The notes under the pieces were generated by a model that ran no database searches, had not been told where the DNA came from, and saw nothing but the letters and a program-made list of their open reading frames with translations. This document shows positions 49,077 to 56,431 of a stretch of DNA of 63,220 nucleotides, in pieces. Every line of letters begins with the position of its first letter. The first letter of the stretch is position 1. Source of the DNA: a bacterium. Its GTDB lineage: Bacteria; 4484-113; JAFGCY01. Both the position numbers and the translations under genes were made by a program. The stretch spans positions 1-63,220 of the forward strand of contig JAGRNT010000014.1 of the NCBI GenBank assembly GCA_020440605.1, in the 5' to 3' direction.

Positions 49077-50339
49077 ATGATGCTGAGATCAAGAAACGCC
49101 GGCTTGCTGCCGCTGTCTTGCATGATGCTGTTTGCCAGCGTTGCGTGCTCCGGTCGAAGCTCGGTTCCAATGCCACAACAGCCAGTGCAGAGCGGGACTG
49201 CCAACTGGTCGATGGATGGCGCAGACCTGTACAACACCAGGCGCTCACAATATATAGGGCCTCTGCTGGCCACGCTTGTTGAGAAACGCAGTTACCCAGC
49301 TGGATCGGTGCTAGGCCGACCACTAGGTGACAGCAGTGGAAACATCCTGCTTGACTACACTTTTGCAATACCTTCTGATGCACCGGCCTTTGAGTCAGAG
49401 GCTATCCCTGCTTCTCCGAGCATGCTGCTGCTCGACGGACTGAAAGAGCTGCGCAGGCACAGCGAGTTCGGCGAAACCCAGCTTGGCAAGGTGGCTGGCA
49501 GCGATGGCGCGAGTTACCTGATGATGAGCAATGGGTTATATGGATACTTGCCTGTCTGGCCATTCTCACGGGACAAAACGGGGGAGGAGCGGGTCGTGCA
49601 TGCGATAGGACCTGATGGCGTGGTGCTCTGGCATGCATTCCTCGACATCACCGCCAACGGCAGAATGAAGACAACGCCGCAAGGGAACCTTCTGGTCTTC
49701 TACAAATATGGCGAGCTGAGCATGCTCAGCCCTTCCGGCGGAAATCTGGGTACAGCGGATACAGGAATGGAAACAGATTTCGAGCCGGCATTCCTGCATG
49801 AAAATGTTCTGGTCACCGCCGGTTTCAGCCAGTCTGGGCAGATCCAGGCGTTCGACCTTGAACTGGGGAAGATGTGGGAGTATCAACTGGAGGGAGCGGT
49901 TGCCAATTCTCCAGTGGTGGCCGTTGACAACAGCATCCGCTTCTGCTCCGCCTCAGGCTACCTGCATTGCCTTGCACCGGACGGAAAGCTGCGCTGGCGC
50001 ATCGAACTCGGGACAGGCAGCTTCCGCGACATGGCTCTGGCCGTCGATGGAACCTGCATCGTGCCACTGGATAACTCACTGTTTGCTGTTTCCCCTGAAG
50101 GCGAGTTGGCCTGGCACAGGGATATCGGCGACGGGCAGTTAGCCTCACCTGCCGTGGACAAAGACGGCAATATCTACACCGCCGGGCCTGATTCAGGCAT
50201 AATCTGCCTGACCGGGGAGGGAAACGAGCTGTGGAAGCTGGGCCCGGATGATGAAAGCGGTGACTGGCAGCTCGCATTGATCCGTCCGGGCGAGCTCTTC
50301 CTGACTCAGGGCAGCAGAGCTATTCTTGTAAAGGACTGA
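49077..50339 (+). CDS. PQQ-like beta-propeller lipoprotein
   Basis: The 420-residue protein has a signal peptide with lipobox SVAC (Cys24). The mature part starts WSMDGADLYNTRRSQYIGP, a diverged form of the propeller entry motif, and shows blade repeats (VVHAIGPDGVVLWHAF, IQAFDLELGKMWEYQL, YLHCLAPDGKLRWRIEL, LFAVSPEGELAWHRDI, IICLTGEGNELWKL). It is a shorter relative of the proteins at 38921 and 40307 and lacks the dockerin-like module. The frame opens 21 codons earlier, but the signal peptide and GGGAG mark 49077. Confidence 0.82.
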   Translation: MMLRSRNAGLLPLSCMMLFASVACSGRSSVPMPQQPVQSGTANWSMDGADLYNTRRSQYIGPLLATLVEKRSYPAGSVLGRPLGDSSGNILLDYTFAIPSDAPAFESEAIPASPSMLLLDGLKELRRHSEFGETQLGKVAGSDGASYLMMSNGLYGYLPVWPFSRDKTGEERVVHAIGPDGVVLWHAFLDITANGRMKTTPQGNLLVFYKYGELSMLSPSGGNLGTADTGMETDFEPAFLHENVLVTAGFSQSGQIQAFDLELGKMWEYQLEGAVANSPVVAVDNSIRFCSASGYLHCLAPDGKLRWRIELGTGSFRDMALAVDGTCIVPLDNSLFAVSPEGELAWHRDIGDGQLASPAVDKDGNIYTAGPDSGIICLTGEGNELWKLGPDDESGDWQLALIRPGELFLTQGSRAILVKD

Positions 50340-50362
50340 GCTGTAAGCAGTCGGAATTCCAC

Positions 50363-50386
50363 TATTACATGAAATCGTGTAATAAT
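50363..50386 (+). promoter_or_regulatory. ArsR-type operator overlapping an extended -10
   Basis: TATTACA (50363-50369) and TGTAATA (50378-50384) form a perfect inverted repeat with an 8-nt spacer. The right arm overlaps the extended -10 TGT-AATAAT (50378-50386), which ends 7 nt before the ATG at 50394. A dimer bound there would silence the whole operon. No Shine-Dalgarno sequence precedes that ATG. Confidence 0.7.
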
Positions 50387-50393
50387 GTGCTCC

Positions 50394-50909
50394 ATGGACG
50401 CGATCAAGAACGCCCGGGCCCGTGCGGCGCGGGAGCAGGCTGTGGAAGCCGCGCCTGCCGGAGACGCATTGCAGGCGCAGGAGCGCAGCGCCAATGACGC
50501 GCAGCGGCAGCTGCCCGCCACGCTTGGCGAGAAGCCCTGCCCGCAGCGGCCCGCCCTGCAGGCTCGCCCGCTGCTCAGTGACAATCAGGCGGCTGAGCTG
50601 GAGCTGCTGTTCCGCCTGCTGGGCAACACCACCCGCCTGAAGATCCTGCACTGCCTGGTGCGCGAGGGCGAACTGCCCGTCGGCGAGCTCTGCGAGCAGA
50701 TCGGACTCAACACCCAGGCGGTTTCCAACCAGCTGCGCAACCTGGCCGGCAACGGGATCGTGATGGCACGGCGCTGCGGCACCAACATCCACTACCGCGT
50801 GGTCGACGACTGCGTGCTGGAACTGCTGGAGCGCGGGCTCTGCCAGCGCGAATGCGTGCATGAGCGCGGAGCCGAGGGCTGTGGCTCGGAGGGCTGCTGC
50901 AATGGCTGA
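50394..50909 (+). CDS. ArsR/SmtB-family regulator with thiol-rich C-terminus
   Basis: The 171-residue protein has an unusual Ala/Gln-rich N-terminal 55 residues, then the winged helix (LFRLLGNTTRLKILHCLV, VGELCEQIGLNTQAVSNQLRNL). The last helix, DDCVLELLERGLCQREC, corresponds to the alpha-5 metal site of SmtB/CzrA but with Cys in place of His, and the tail ends EGCGSEGCCNG. A Cys also lies in the recognition region (ELCEQI). Such thiol ligands favour soft metals such as Cd, Pb, Cu or Hg (inference). It leads an operon of five overlapping or close genes encoding an exporter and a lipoprotein. ATG at 50394 fits the promoter better than the ATG at 50385. Confidence 0.9.
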   Translation: MDAIKNARARAAREQAVEAAPAGDALQAQERSANDAQRQLPATLGEKPCPQRPALQARPLLSDNQAAELELLFRLLGNTTRLKILHCLVREGELPVGELCEQIGLNTQAVSNQLRNLAGNGIVMARRCGTNIHYRVVDDCVLELLERGLCQRECVHERGAEGCGSEGCCNG

Positions 50910-52107
50910 GCCCCGCAAGCCGGGCGACCTGGACAGCCTGCGGATCGATGCACCGCTGAGCCGTCCCGGACTGCGCCGCAGTCTGCCGCTGGTGGAGATC
51001 CTGATCGTGGGCTGCATCCTGCTGGCAGCCTGGCTGCTGGCCGGGGACAAACTGGCAGCGTTGCTTCCCTCCGCCGTGCAGGGCAGCCAGCCGGACCCGC
51101 AGCCGCATCAGGCAGCCACTGAAACTGACAACACAGGCAGTTCGCTGCCCCCCGCCGCTCCCGGTGAGATCGTGGCCGGCGGCTACATTGAGATCATCCC
51201 GCCAGGAGCCACAGTCGTCTCCAGTGACGTGGATGCCCGCATCACCGCAATCCTTGCAGTGCCCGGCCAGACCGTCAGCGAGGGAGAACTGCTGGCAACG
51301 CTCGATTCCAGTCAGCTTGAACTGGAACTGGGCAAGCTGCGGGCCGAGCGTGAGGTTGCCAGCCGCGAGCTGGAACTGGCCCGGGCCGGCAGCCGCTCGG
51401 AGGAGATCGAGGCCGCACGCGCCCTTGTCAGTTCGGCGAAGGCGGAGCTGGAGCTGGCCCGCGAGGAGGCGCAGCGCGCCATCGAGCTGTTCGAGAGAGG
51501 CGTGGTCTCAAAGGCGGAGATGCGTACATTCGAGACCCGGCGTGACACGGCGGAGCAGAAGCACAATGCCGCGCTCTCCGAGCTGGGTCGGCTGGAGGCC
51601 GGGACCCGCGTGGAGGAGATCAGCATTGCTGAGGCCCGCATCGGGCAGCTGGACAGCAGCATCAGTGAACTCAACTGGAGGATCGCGCACTGCAGCGTGC
51701 GCAGCCCGGTGGACGGCGTGGTGCTGGAGCAGCTGGCGGAGATCGGTGACTGGGCCGGCGTTGCCAAGGATGACCCGTCCAGCGCGGCGATCCTCTCGAT
51801 CTACGACCCGCAGCGGGTGCAGGCCTGGGCGGACATCAACCAGCGCGACAGCGGGCTGCTGGCGGTCGGCCAGCCGGTCATGCTGACAACCGATGCGCAG
51901 CCAAACCGGCAGGTGCGGTCGGTGCTCAGTGCGATCATGCCGCTGGCCAGCATCCAGAAGAACACGGTGCAGGTCAAGCTCAGCATCGACGAGGTACCGG
52001 AGGACTTCCGCCCGGGGCTCGGCGTGCGGGTGGCGATTGACACGCGGGATGCTGCGGCAGGCGGCAACGCAACTGAAAATGACAACGGGGAGGCCGGGGA
52101 TGGCTGA
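50902..52107 (+). CDS. HlyD/MacA-type periplasmic adaptor
   Basis: The 401-residue membrane-fusion protein has an N-terminal anchor (about 30-50, VEILIVGCILLAAWLLAG), a split lipoyl domain (DVDARITAILAVPGQTVSEGELLATLDS and SVRSPVDGVVLEQLAEIGDW) around a long coiled coil (about 135-240), and a C-terminal beta-barrel region. It links an inner-membrane ABC exporter to the outer membrane or periplasm. ATG at 50902 overlaps the end of the regulator gene by 8 bp and has GGAGGG upstream. An outer-membrane channel gene is not present in this window. Confidence 0.92.
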   Translation: MAEPRKPGDLDSLRIDAPLSRPGLRRSLPLVEILIVGCILLAAWLLAGDKLAALLPSAVQGSQPDPQPHQAATETDNTGSSLPPAAPGEIVAGGYIEIIPPGATVVSSDVDARITAILAVPGQTVSEGELLATLDSSQLELELGKLRAEREVASRELELARAGSRSEEIEAARALVSSAKAELELAREEAQRAIELFERGVVSKAEMRTFETRRDTAEQKHNAALSELGRLEAGTRVEEISIAEARIGQLDSSISELNWRIAHCSVRSPVDGVVLEQLAEIGDWAGVAKDDPSSAAILSIYDPQRVQAWADINQRDSGLLAVGQPVMLTTDAQPNRQVRSVLSAIMPLASIQKNTVQVKLSIDEVPEDFRPGLGVRVAIDTRDAAAGGNATENDNGEAGDG

Positions 52108-52822
52108 GCGCACTGGCAGGCCGGTGGTCGAGCTGCGGGCTGTGTCGCGCCGCTTCAGGAGCGGGGGCGGCTTCATCAGCCCGTTGGAGAACGTCGACCT
52201 GACGATCAATGAAGGCGAATTCGTGGTGCTGATGGGCCCCTCCGGCACCGGCAAGAGCACCATGCTGAACCTGGTGGCCGGGATTGACAAGCCCGACAGC
52301 GGACGGATCATCGTGGCCGGCGAGGACATCACCGGCTACAGCGAGGATGCGCTGGCGCGCTGGCGCACCCGGGCCATCGGCTACATCTTCCAGCAGTTCA
52401 ACCTGCTGGGCGTGCTGAGCGCGCGCGAGAACGTCGAGCTGCCACTCAGCCTGCTGCCGATCCCGGCCGCCAAGCGCCGCGAGCTGGTTGACACCGCGCT
52501 CGAGGTGACCGGGATCACCGACCGGGCCGGGCACTACCCGCGCCAGCTGTCCGGCGGGCAGGAGCAGCGTGTTGCCATCGCACGCGCGATTGCCTGCGAC
52601 CCACTGCTGCTGCTCGGTGACGAGCCGACCGGTGCACTGGATTCGAAGACGGCGAGGATGGTGATGGAACTGCTGGCGGAGCTCAACCGCCGCTTCCACA
52701 AGACGATCCTGCTGGTGACGCACGACCCGGCGGTGGCAGCCTACGGCCAGCGTGTGCTGCACCTGAATGATGGCAGGATTGAAGAGGAAGTGAGGGAGGC
52801 TGCCGCGCATGCTCATGCTTAG
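52100..52822 (+). CDS. ABC transporter ATPase (MacB/LolD-type)
   Basis: The 240-residue ATPase has Walker A GPSGTGKST, Q-loop (YIFQQFNLL), signature LSGGQEQRVAIARA, Walker B LLLLGDEPTGALDS and the switch His in LVTHDPAVAAYG. It belongs to the LolCDE/MacB class, which couples with FtsX-like permeases and mostly exports lipoproteins, peptides or drugs from the membrane or periplasm. It overlaps the adaptor gene by 8 bp through the same ATGGCTGA junction seen one gene earlier, and has GGAGG upstream. The open frame extends earlier but the family N-terminus and overlap fix the start at 52100. Confidence 0.95.
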   Translation: MAERTGRPVVELRAVSRRFRSGGGFISPLENVDLTINEGEFVVLMGPSGTGKSTMLNLVAGIDKPDSGRIIVAGEDITGYSEDALARWRTRAIGYIFQQFNLLGVLSARENVELPLSLLPIPAAKRRELVDTALEVTGITDRAGHYPRQLSGGQEQRVAIARAIACDPLLLLGDEPTGALDSKTARMVMELLAELNRRFHKTILLVTHDPAVAAYGQRVLHLNDGRIEEEVREAAAHAHA

Positions 52823-53954
52823 GATGGCACTGCGCACCCTGCTCTCCGGCGGACTGCGCAGCCTGTTGACAATCGGCAGCGTGGCGGTCTGCGTATTCGT
52901 GTTCTCACTGTTGCTCTCGCTGGACGAGGGCGTCAGTGCGATGCTGGAGCGCAGCTCGGATGAGGGCGTGCTGATCGTGTTCGAGAAGTACAAGGCCTGC
53001 CCGCCCTACAGCCGCCTGCCGGTGGGCTACGCCTCGCAGATTGCCGCGATCGAGGGCGTCAGCGCCGTGACCCCGGTGCGTTTCCTGCTGTCGGACTGCG
53101 GCACCACCACAAACCTGATTGCCGTGCACGGCATTGAGCCTGCGGAGATCCGCAACTTCCGTGAACTTGCGGTGGACGAGGCGGCCTGGCAGGCCTTTGA
53201 ATCCGAGAAGGGCGGGGCGATGGTGGGGCGCAAGGCGGCGGAGAAATACGGCTGGCAGCCTGGCCAGACGGTCACGCTGGCCCAGCTGCGCGGCGTCAGC
53301 TTCACGGTGCGTGGGGTGTTTGACAGCGGCGGCTCCAGCCTCGATGAGGTGGTGCTGGTGGACCGCGAATACCTTGAACAGAGCATAAACGAGATCGGCG
53401 TGGTGACGATGTTCCTCGCCAGGGTCGGCGACGGCCAGAGCGGCGGGGTGGTGGCGGACCGGATTGACAGCAACTTCGCCAACTACGCCACGATGACCAG
53501 CAGCACGCCCGAGAAGGGCTTCATGGCGCAGCAGATCAGCGGCTTCTCGGAGCTCGTGGCCTTCGCCCAGCTGATCGCCTGGGTCTCGCTCGGGCTCCTG
53601 ATGCTGGCAACGGCGAACTCGGTGTCGATGGGCCTGCGCGACCGGATGCGTGAGGTGGCGCAGCTGAAGCTGCTCGGGTTTGACAGCCGGCTGGCGGCCC
53701 AGCTGATCGTGATGGAATCCCTGCTGACCGGTGTGCTGGCCAGCCTGCTGGGCGTCGGACTGGGAATCGCGGTGCTTGGCAGGGGAATGGCCAGCGTCAG
53801 CGTGGAGGGCTATACGATGTACCCGCAGTTCGCAGCCGCGACGGCTGTTGCCAGTTTCGTGGCCGGGGTCGGGATGTGCCTGGCGGGCGGCTACCTGCCG
53901 GCCCGGCGCGGTGCGTCTCAGCCGATCGGGCTGGCGCTGAGGGGCGTGGACTGA
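52809..53954 (+). CDS. FtsX-like ABC transporter permease
   Basis: The 381-residue permease has the MacB/FtsX layout: one N-terminal helix (LLTIGSVAVCVFVFSLLLS), a large periplasmic domain (about 45-245), then three helices (about 255-285, 300-330, 345-370) with FtsX features (LMLATANSVSMGLRDRMREVAQLKLLGF). It overlaps the ATPase gene by 14 bp. The periplasmic domain contains ACPPYSRLP and SDCGTTTNL, with two Cys that might form a disulfide. It should pair with the next permease as a heterodimer. Confidence 0.93.
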   Translation: MLMLRMALRTLLSGGLRSLLTIGSVAVCVFVFSLLLSLDEGVSAMLERSSDEGVLIVFEKYKACPPYSRLPVGYASQIAAIEGVSAVTPVRFLLSDCGTTTNLIAVHGIEPAEIRNFRELAVDEAAWQAFESEKGGAMVGRKAAEKYGWQPGQTVTLAQLRGVSFTVRGVFDSGGSSLDEVVLVDREYLEQSINEIGVVTMFLARVGDGQSGGVVADRIDSNFANYATMTSSTPEKGFMAQQISGFSELVAFAQLIAWVSLGLLMLATANSVSMGLRDRMREVAQLKLLGFDSRLAAQLIVMESLLTGVLASLLGVGLGIAVLGRGMASVSVEGYTMYPQFAAATAVASFVAGVGMCLAGGYLPARRGASQPIGLALRGVD

Positions 53955-55096
53955 TGAAGCTGCCCGTCAGTTACAGCATCCGCAGCATGCTCAACCGCCC
54001 GAGCCGCAGCCTGATGACCAGCGGCGGGGTGGCGATCGCGATCTTCCTGTCGGTGACGATGCTGGCGCTCGGCAAGGGCCTGAGCCGCACCGCGGTTTCC
54101 AGTGCCGAGCCGCTGAACCTGATCGTGATGAGCTACGGCGCGGTGAGCCAGGAGTTCAGCGCGGTCGAACCGGCCTACATCCGCGCGATGGCTTCGCTGG
54201 AGAGTGTTGGCAACGGCGTGGAGCTCAGTCCGGAACTGTACATCAACACCATGGCCCAGGCCGGCAAGCAGCCCGCAGCGGCGGTGCTGACCCGCGGGCT
54301 GCGCAGCGAGACTGCCGGCCTGCACCCCAAGGTCAGGGTAGCCGAGGGCCGGCTGCCGGAGCGTGGCAGTGAGGTGGCACTCGGGCCACTGGTGGCCACC
54401 CGGCTCGGTCTGGATGCCCGGCAGCTCGGGATCGGCAGCGGGATATCATTCGAGGGCCAGCAGTGGGAGGTGGTCGGCATCCTTGCCGCGCCGGGTACGG
54501 CATATGAGTCCGAGATCTGGGCCCCGCTGGAGGAGCTGATGGCTGCGGCGCGCCGTGACGACTATTCGATCGTGATCACCCGAGCCGCTGACATGGCAAC
54601 GCTCGAGGATGTCAGGTTCGACCTGGATACGCGTACTGACATCCGCACCACGGTTGTCAGCGAAACGGAGTACTATGCCCGCGAGAGCGAGCGCCTGAAG
54701 CCGGTGCTGGCGGTCTGCAGCATCATGACCCTGCTGCTGGTCAGCGGCGGGGCGATGGCCGGGATGAACACGATGTTCAACTCCGTGATGGGCCGCATCA
54801 ATGAGCTGGCGGTGCTGCTGCTGCTAGGTTACCGCCGTTTCGAGGTGGTCGGCGGAATCATGCTGGAGGGCCTCACGCTCTGCCTGCTCGGCGGGCTGCT
54901 GGGCAGCGCGACCGGGCTGCTGCTGTCAGGCGTGCCGATGAAGTTCTCGATGAGCGCCTTCCGCTTCGTGGTGGACCGTGATGTGCTGCTCAGCGGGATC
55001 GGGCTGGCAGCGCTGATCGGCGTGATCGGCAGCCTCGTGCCTTCGCTGCGCCTGCGCAGGCTGAGCATTGCGGCTGGGCTGCGCACCGCAAAATGA
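53954..55096 (+). CDS. FtsX-like ABC transporter permease, second subunit
   Basis: The 380-residue protein has the same organisation as its neighbour: helix I (MTSGGVAIAIFLSVTMLALG), a periplasmic domain (about 45-250), and three C-terminal helices with MAGMNTMFNSVMGRINELAVLLLLGYRR. Start and stop overlap in a TGATG junction, indicating translational coupling. The Cys residues seen in the first permease are absent from its periplasmic domain. Together with the ATPase and adaptor it forms a MacAB/LolCDE-like exporter with two different permeases. Confidence 0.93.
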   Translation: MKLPVSYSIRSMLNRPSRSLMTSGGVAIAIFLSVTMLALGKGLSRTAVSSAEPLNLIVMSYGAVSQEFSAVEPAYIRAMASLESVGNGVELSPELYINTMAQAGKQPAAAVLTRGLRSETAGLHPKVRVAEGRLPERGSEVALGPLVATRLGLDARQLGIGSGISFEGQQWEVVGILAAPGTAYESEIWAPLEELMAAARRDDYSIVITRAADMATLEDVRFDLDTRTDIRTTVVSETEYYARESERLKPVLAVCSIMTLLLVSGGAMAGMNTMFNSVMGRINELAVLLLLGYRRFEVVGGIMLEGLTLCLLGGLLGSATGLLLSGVPMKFSMSAFRFVVDRDVLLSGIGLAALIGVIGSLVPSLRLRRLSIAAGLRTAK

Positions 55097-55159
55097 GTCA
55101 ATGAGCGACACGGCCCACGGGCCGGGTATGTAGTGTCACTTGAATATGAGAGGTGTCAG

Positions 55160-55693
55160 ATGACCAGACTGATCGCGATCCTCGCAGTACTGCTGATCCT
55201 GCCCGTGGCGGGCTGCAACAAGGCGGGGAATCAGAGCGCCAGCCGGAGCGATAATGCTGCCCCGGCCATAGCTGATGCCCTGCCCGCCGATGGCGGAGTG
55301 GATGCCGGGACAGGCAGCCTGCCGGACTACGAACCGCAGGCCGGGCATGAGCTGGCGCTGGCGGGTGACGAGAAGGTGCTGATCGTCAGTGTGGCTGACC
55401 TGGACAGCAAGGCCAGGGACTTGGAGGGCCTGGTCGCGCTGGAGGGCCGGGTGGCGGAGAGCTATCCCGACAAGGGCACGATCATTCTCGTGGACTGCGA
55501 CAACATGAAGGGCTGCCAGGATGGCTGCTGCCCGCAGACCCGCGTGCCGGTGCGCCTGTCCAAGGCTGCCGGTGAGGAGAAGGTCAGCGTGCCCGCCGTG
55601 GATGAGTATGTAATCGTGGTGGCGGACCTGAGTCTGACTGAGACAGGCTATAACCTCGCCGTGCGCGAGGTCCGCCCCGCCAGGCTGGGCTGA
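55160..55693 (+). CDS. Cys-rich lipoprotein of the metal-export operon
   Basis: The 177-residue protein has a signal peptide with lipobox VAGC (Cys19). After an Ala/Asp-rich linker, residues about 70-170 form strands resembling an OB-fold (GLVALEGRVAESYPDKGTIILVD, YVIVVADLSLTETGYNLAVREV) interrupted by CDNMKGCQDGCCPQ, four Cys within 13 residues, a likely soft-metal site. It lies 63 bp after the second permease and before a terminator-like hairpin. The regulator at the other end of the operon also ends in clustered Cys, so this may be the periplasmic metal carrier (inference). ATG at 55160 is used because the signal peptide begins there; GAGAGG lies upstream. Confidence 0.85.
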   Translation: MTRLIAILAVLLILPVAGCNKAGNQSASRSDNAAPAIADALPADGGVDAGTGSLPDYEPQAGHELALAGDEKVLIVSVADLDSKARDLEGLVALEGRVAESYPDKGTIILVDCDNMKGCQDGCCPQTRVPVRLSKAAGEEKVSVPAVDEYVIVVADLSLTETGYNLAVREVRPARLG

Positions 55694-55718
55694 GAAGCCT
55701 GGAATGATGAGAATGAGA

Positions 55719-55742
55719 CCGGCCGGGAGATCTTCCGGCCGG
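55719..55742 (+). terminator. Hairpin at the end of the metal-export operon
   Basis: CCGGCCGG plus two weaker pairs form a 10-bp stem with a GATC loop. It lacks a T-tract, so it may be a mere stabiliser or a weak terminator. Confidence 0.5.
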
Positions 55743-55851
55743 ATCCTCCTGCCGCAGGGGCAGGAGCAGCGGATTCGCGTGCATTTACGTGCACTGCAGC
55801 ATAATCTCGGGCATAATGAGATAGGCGGGACGCAATAACCTGGTTCATTGC

Positions 55852-55857
55852 TATAAT
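55852..55857 (+). promoter_or_regulatory. -10 TATAAT of the small lipoprotein gene
   Basis: TATAAT gives a leader of about 20 nt with AAGGA before the ATG at 55884. Two CATAAT hexamers lie 40-50 nt further upstream. Confidence 0.5.
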
Positions 55858-55883
55858 GGCTCAGGCTTAAGGAATCTGATCAT

Positions 55884-56240
55884 ATGCTGAAGACTATCGT
55901 TACAATCTGCGCTGCCCTGCTTCTCTTCGGTTGCGGCGGATCCGGTTCTGAGATGGGGGAGCCTTCACGCGATGCATCCCGCGCCTTCTACCACTTCCGC
56001 GCGATCAGTGCCGAGCCGACCTCCAGCAATGTCTACTACGTCTGGCCCGAGAATCAGACATGGGGTTCCTACTCCGTCTTCCGCGTGATCGAGCCGATCG
56101 TGGACATCGACTCCTACGATGAGATCGTGATCGAAGGCTGCGGCCCTGACGGCGATGGCCGTTTCCGGATGCGGATCGTCACTGACCAGGAGCAGATCGA
56201 GTCCTACAGCTGGGACTATTTCCTGGTTTCCGGTCTCTGA
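55884..56240 (+). CDS. Small lipoprotein, function unknown
   Basis: The 118-residue protein has lipobox LFGC (Cys17) followed by a Gly/Ser-rich linker and then a compact beta-rich segment (SNVYYVWPENQTWGSYSVFRVI, DEIVIEGCGPDGDGRFRMRIVTD). I recognise no family. AAGGA precedes the ATG by about 10 nt and a consensus -10 stands upstream. It is monocistronic, between the metal-export operon and the hybrid kinase gene. Confidence 0.75.
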   Translation: MLKTIVTICAALLLFGCGGSGSEMGEPSRDASRAFYHFRAISAEPTSSNVYYVWPENQTWGSYSVFRVIEPIVDIDSYDEIVIEGCGPDGDGRFRMRIVTDQEQIESYSWDYFLVSGL

Positions 56241-56431
56241 TCCCCGGCTGCGCTTCCCAACTGACATCCACAACCGGCATTTGACCGGGAATTGACAACG
56301 CGTTCAGTTTTTTAATGCTCATTTAAACCGCAGCGCAGCCCCGCAAACCTAAAATTAAGTGGACGGTCGATAAGGAATGACCGGTTCCCAACGACTTATT
56401 TCGTTCAATTGAGAAAAGGCGGATCTTCCAC

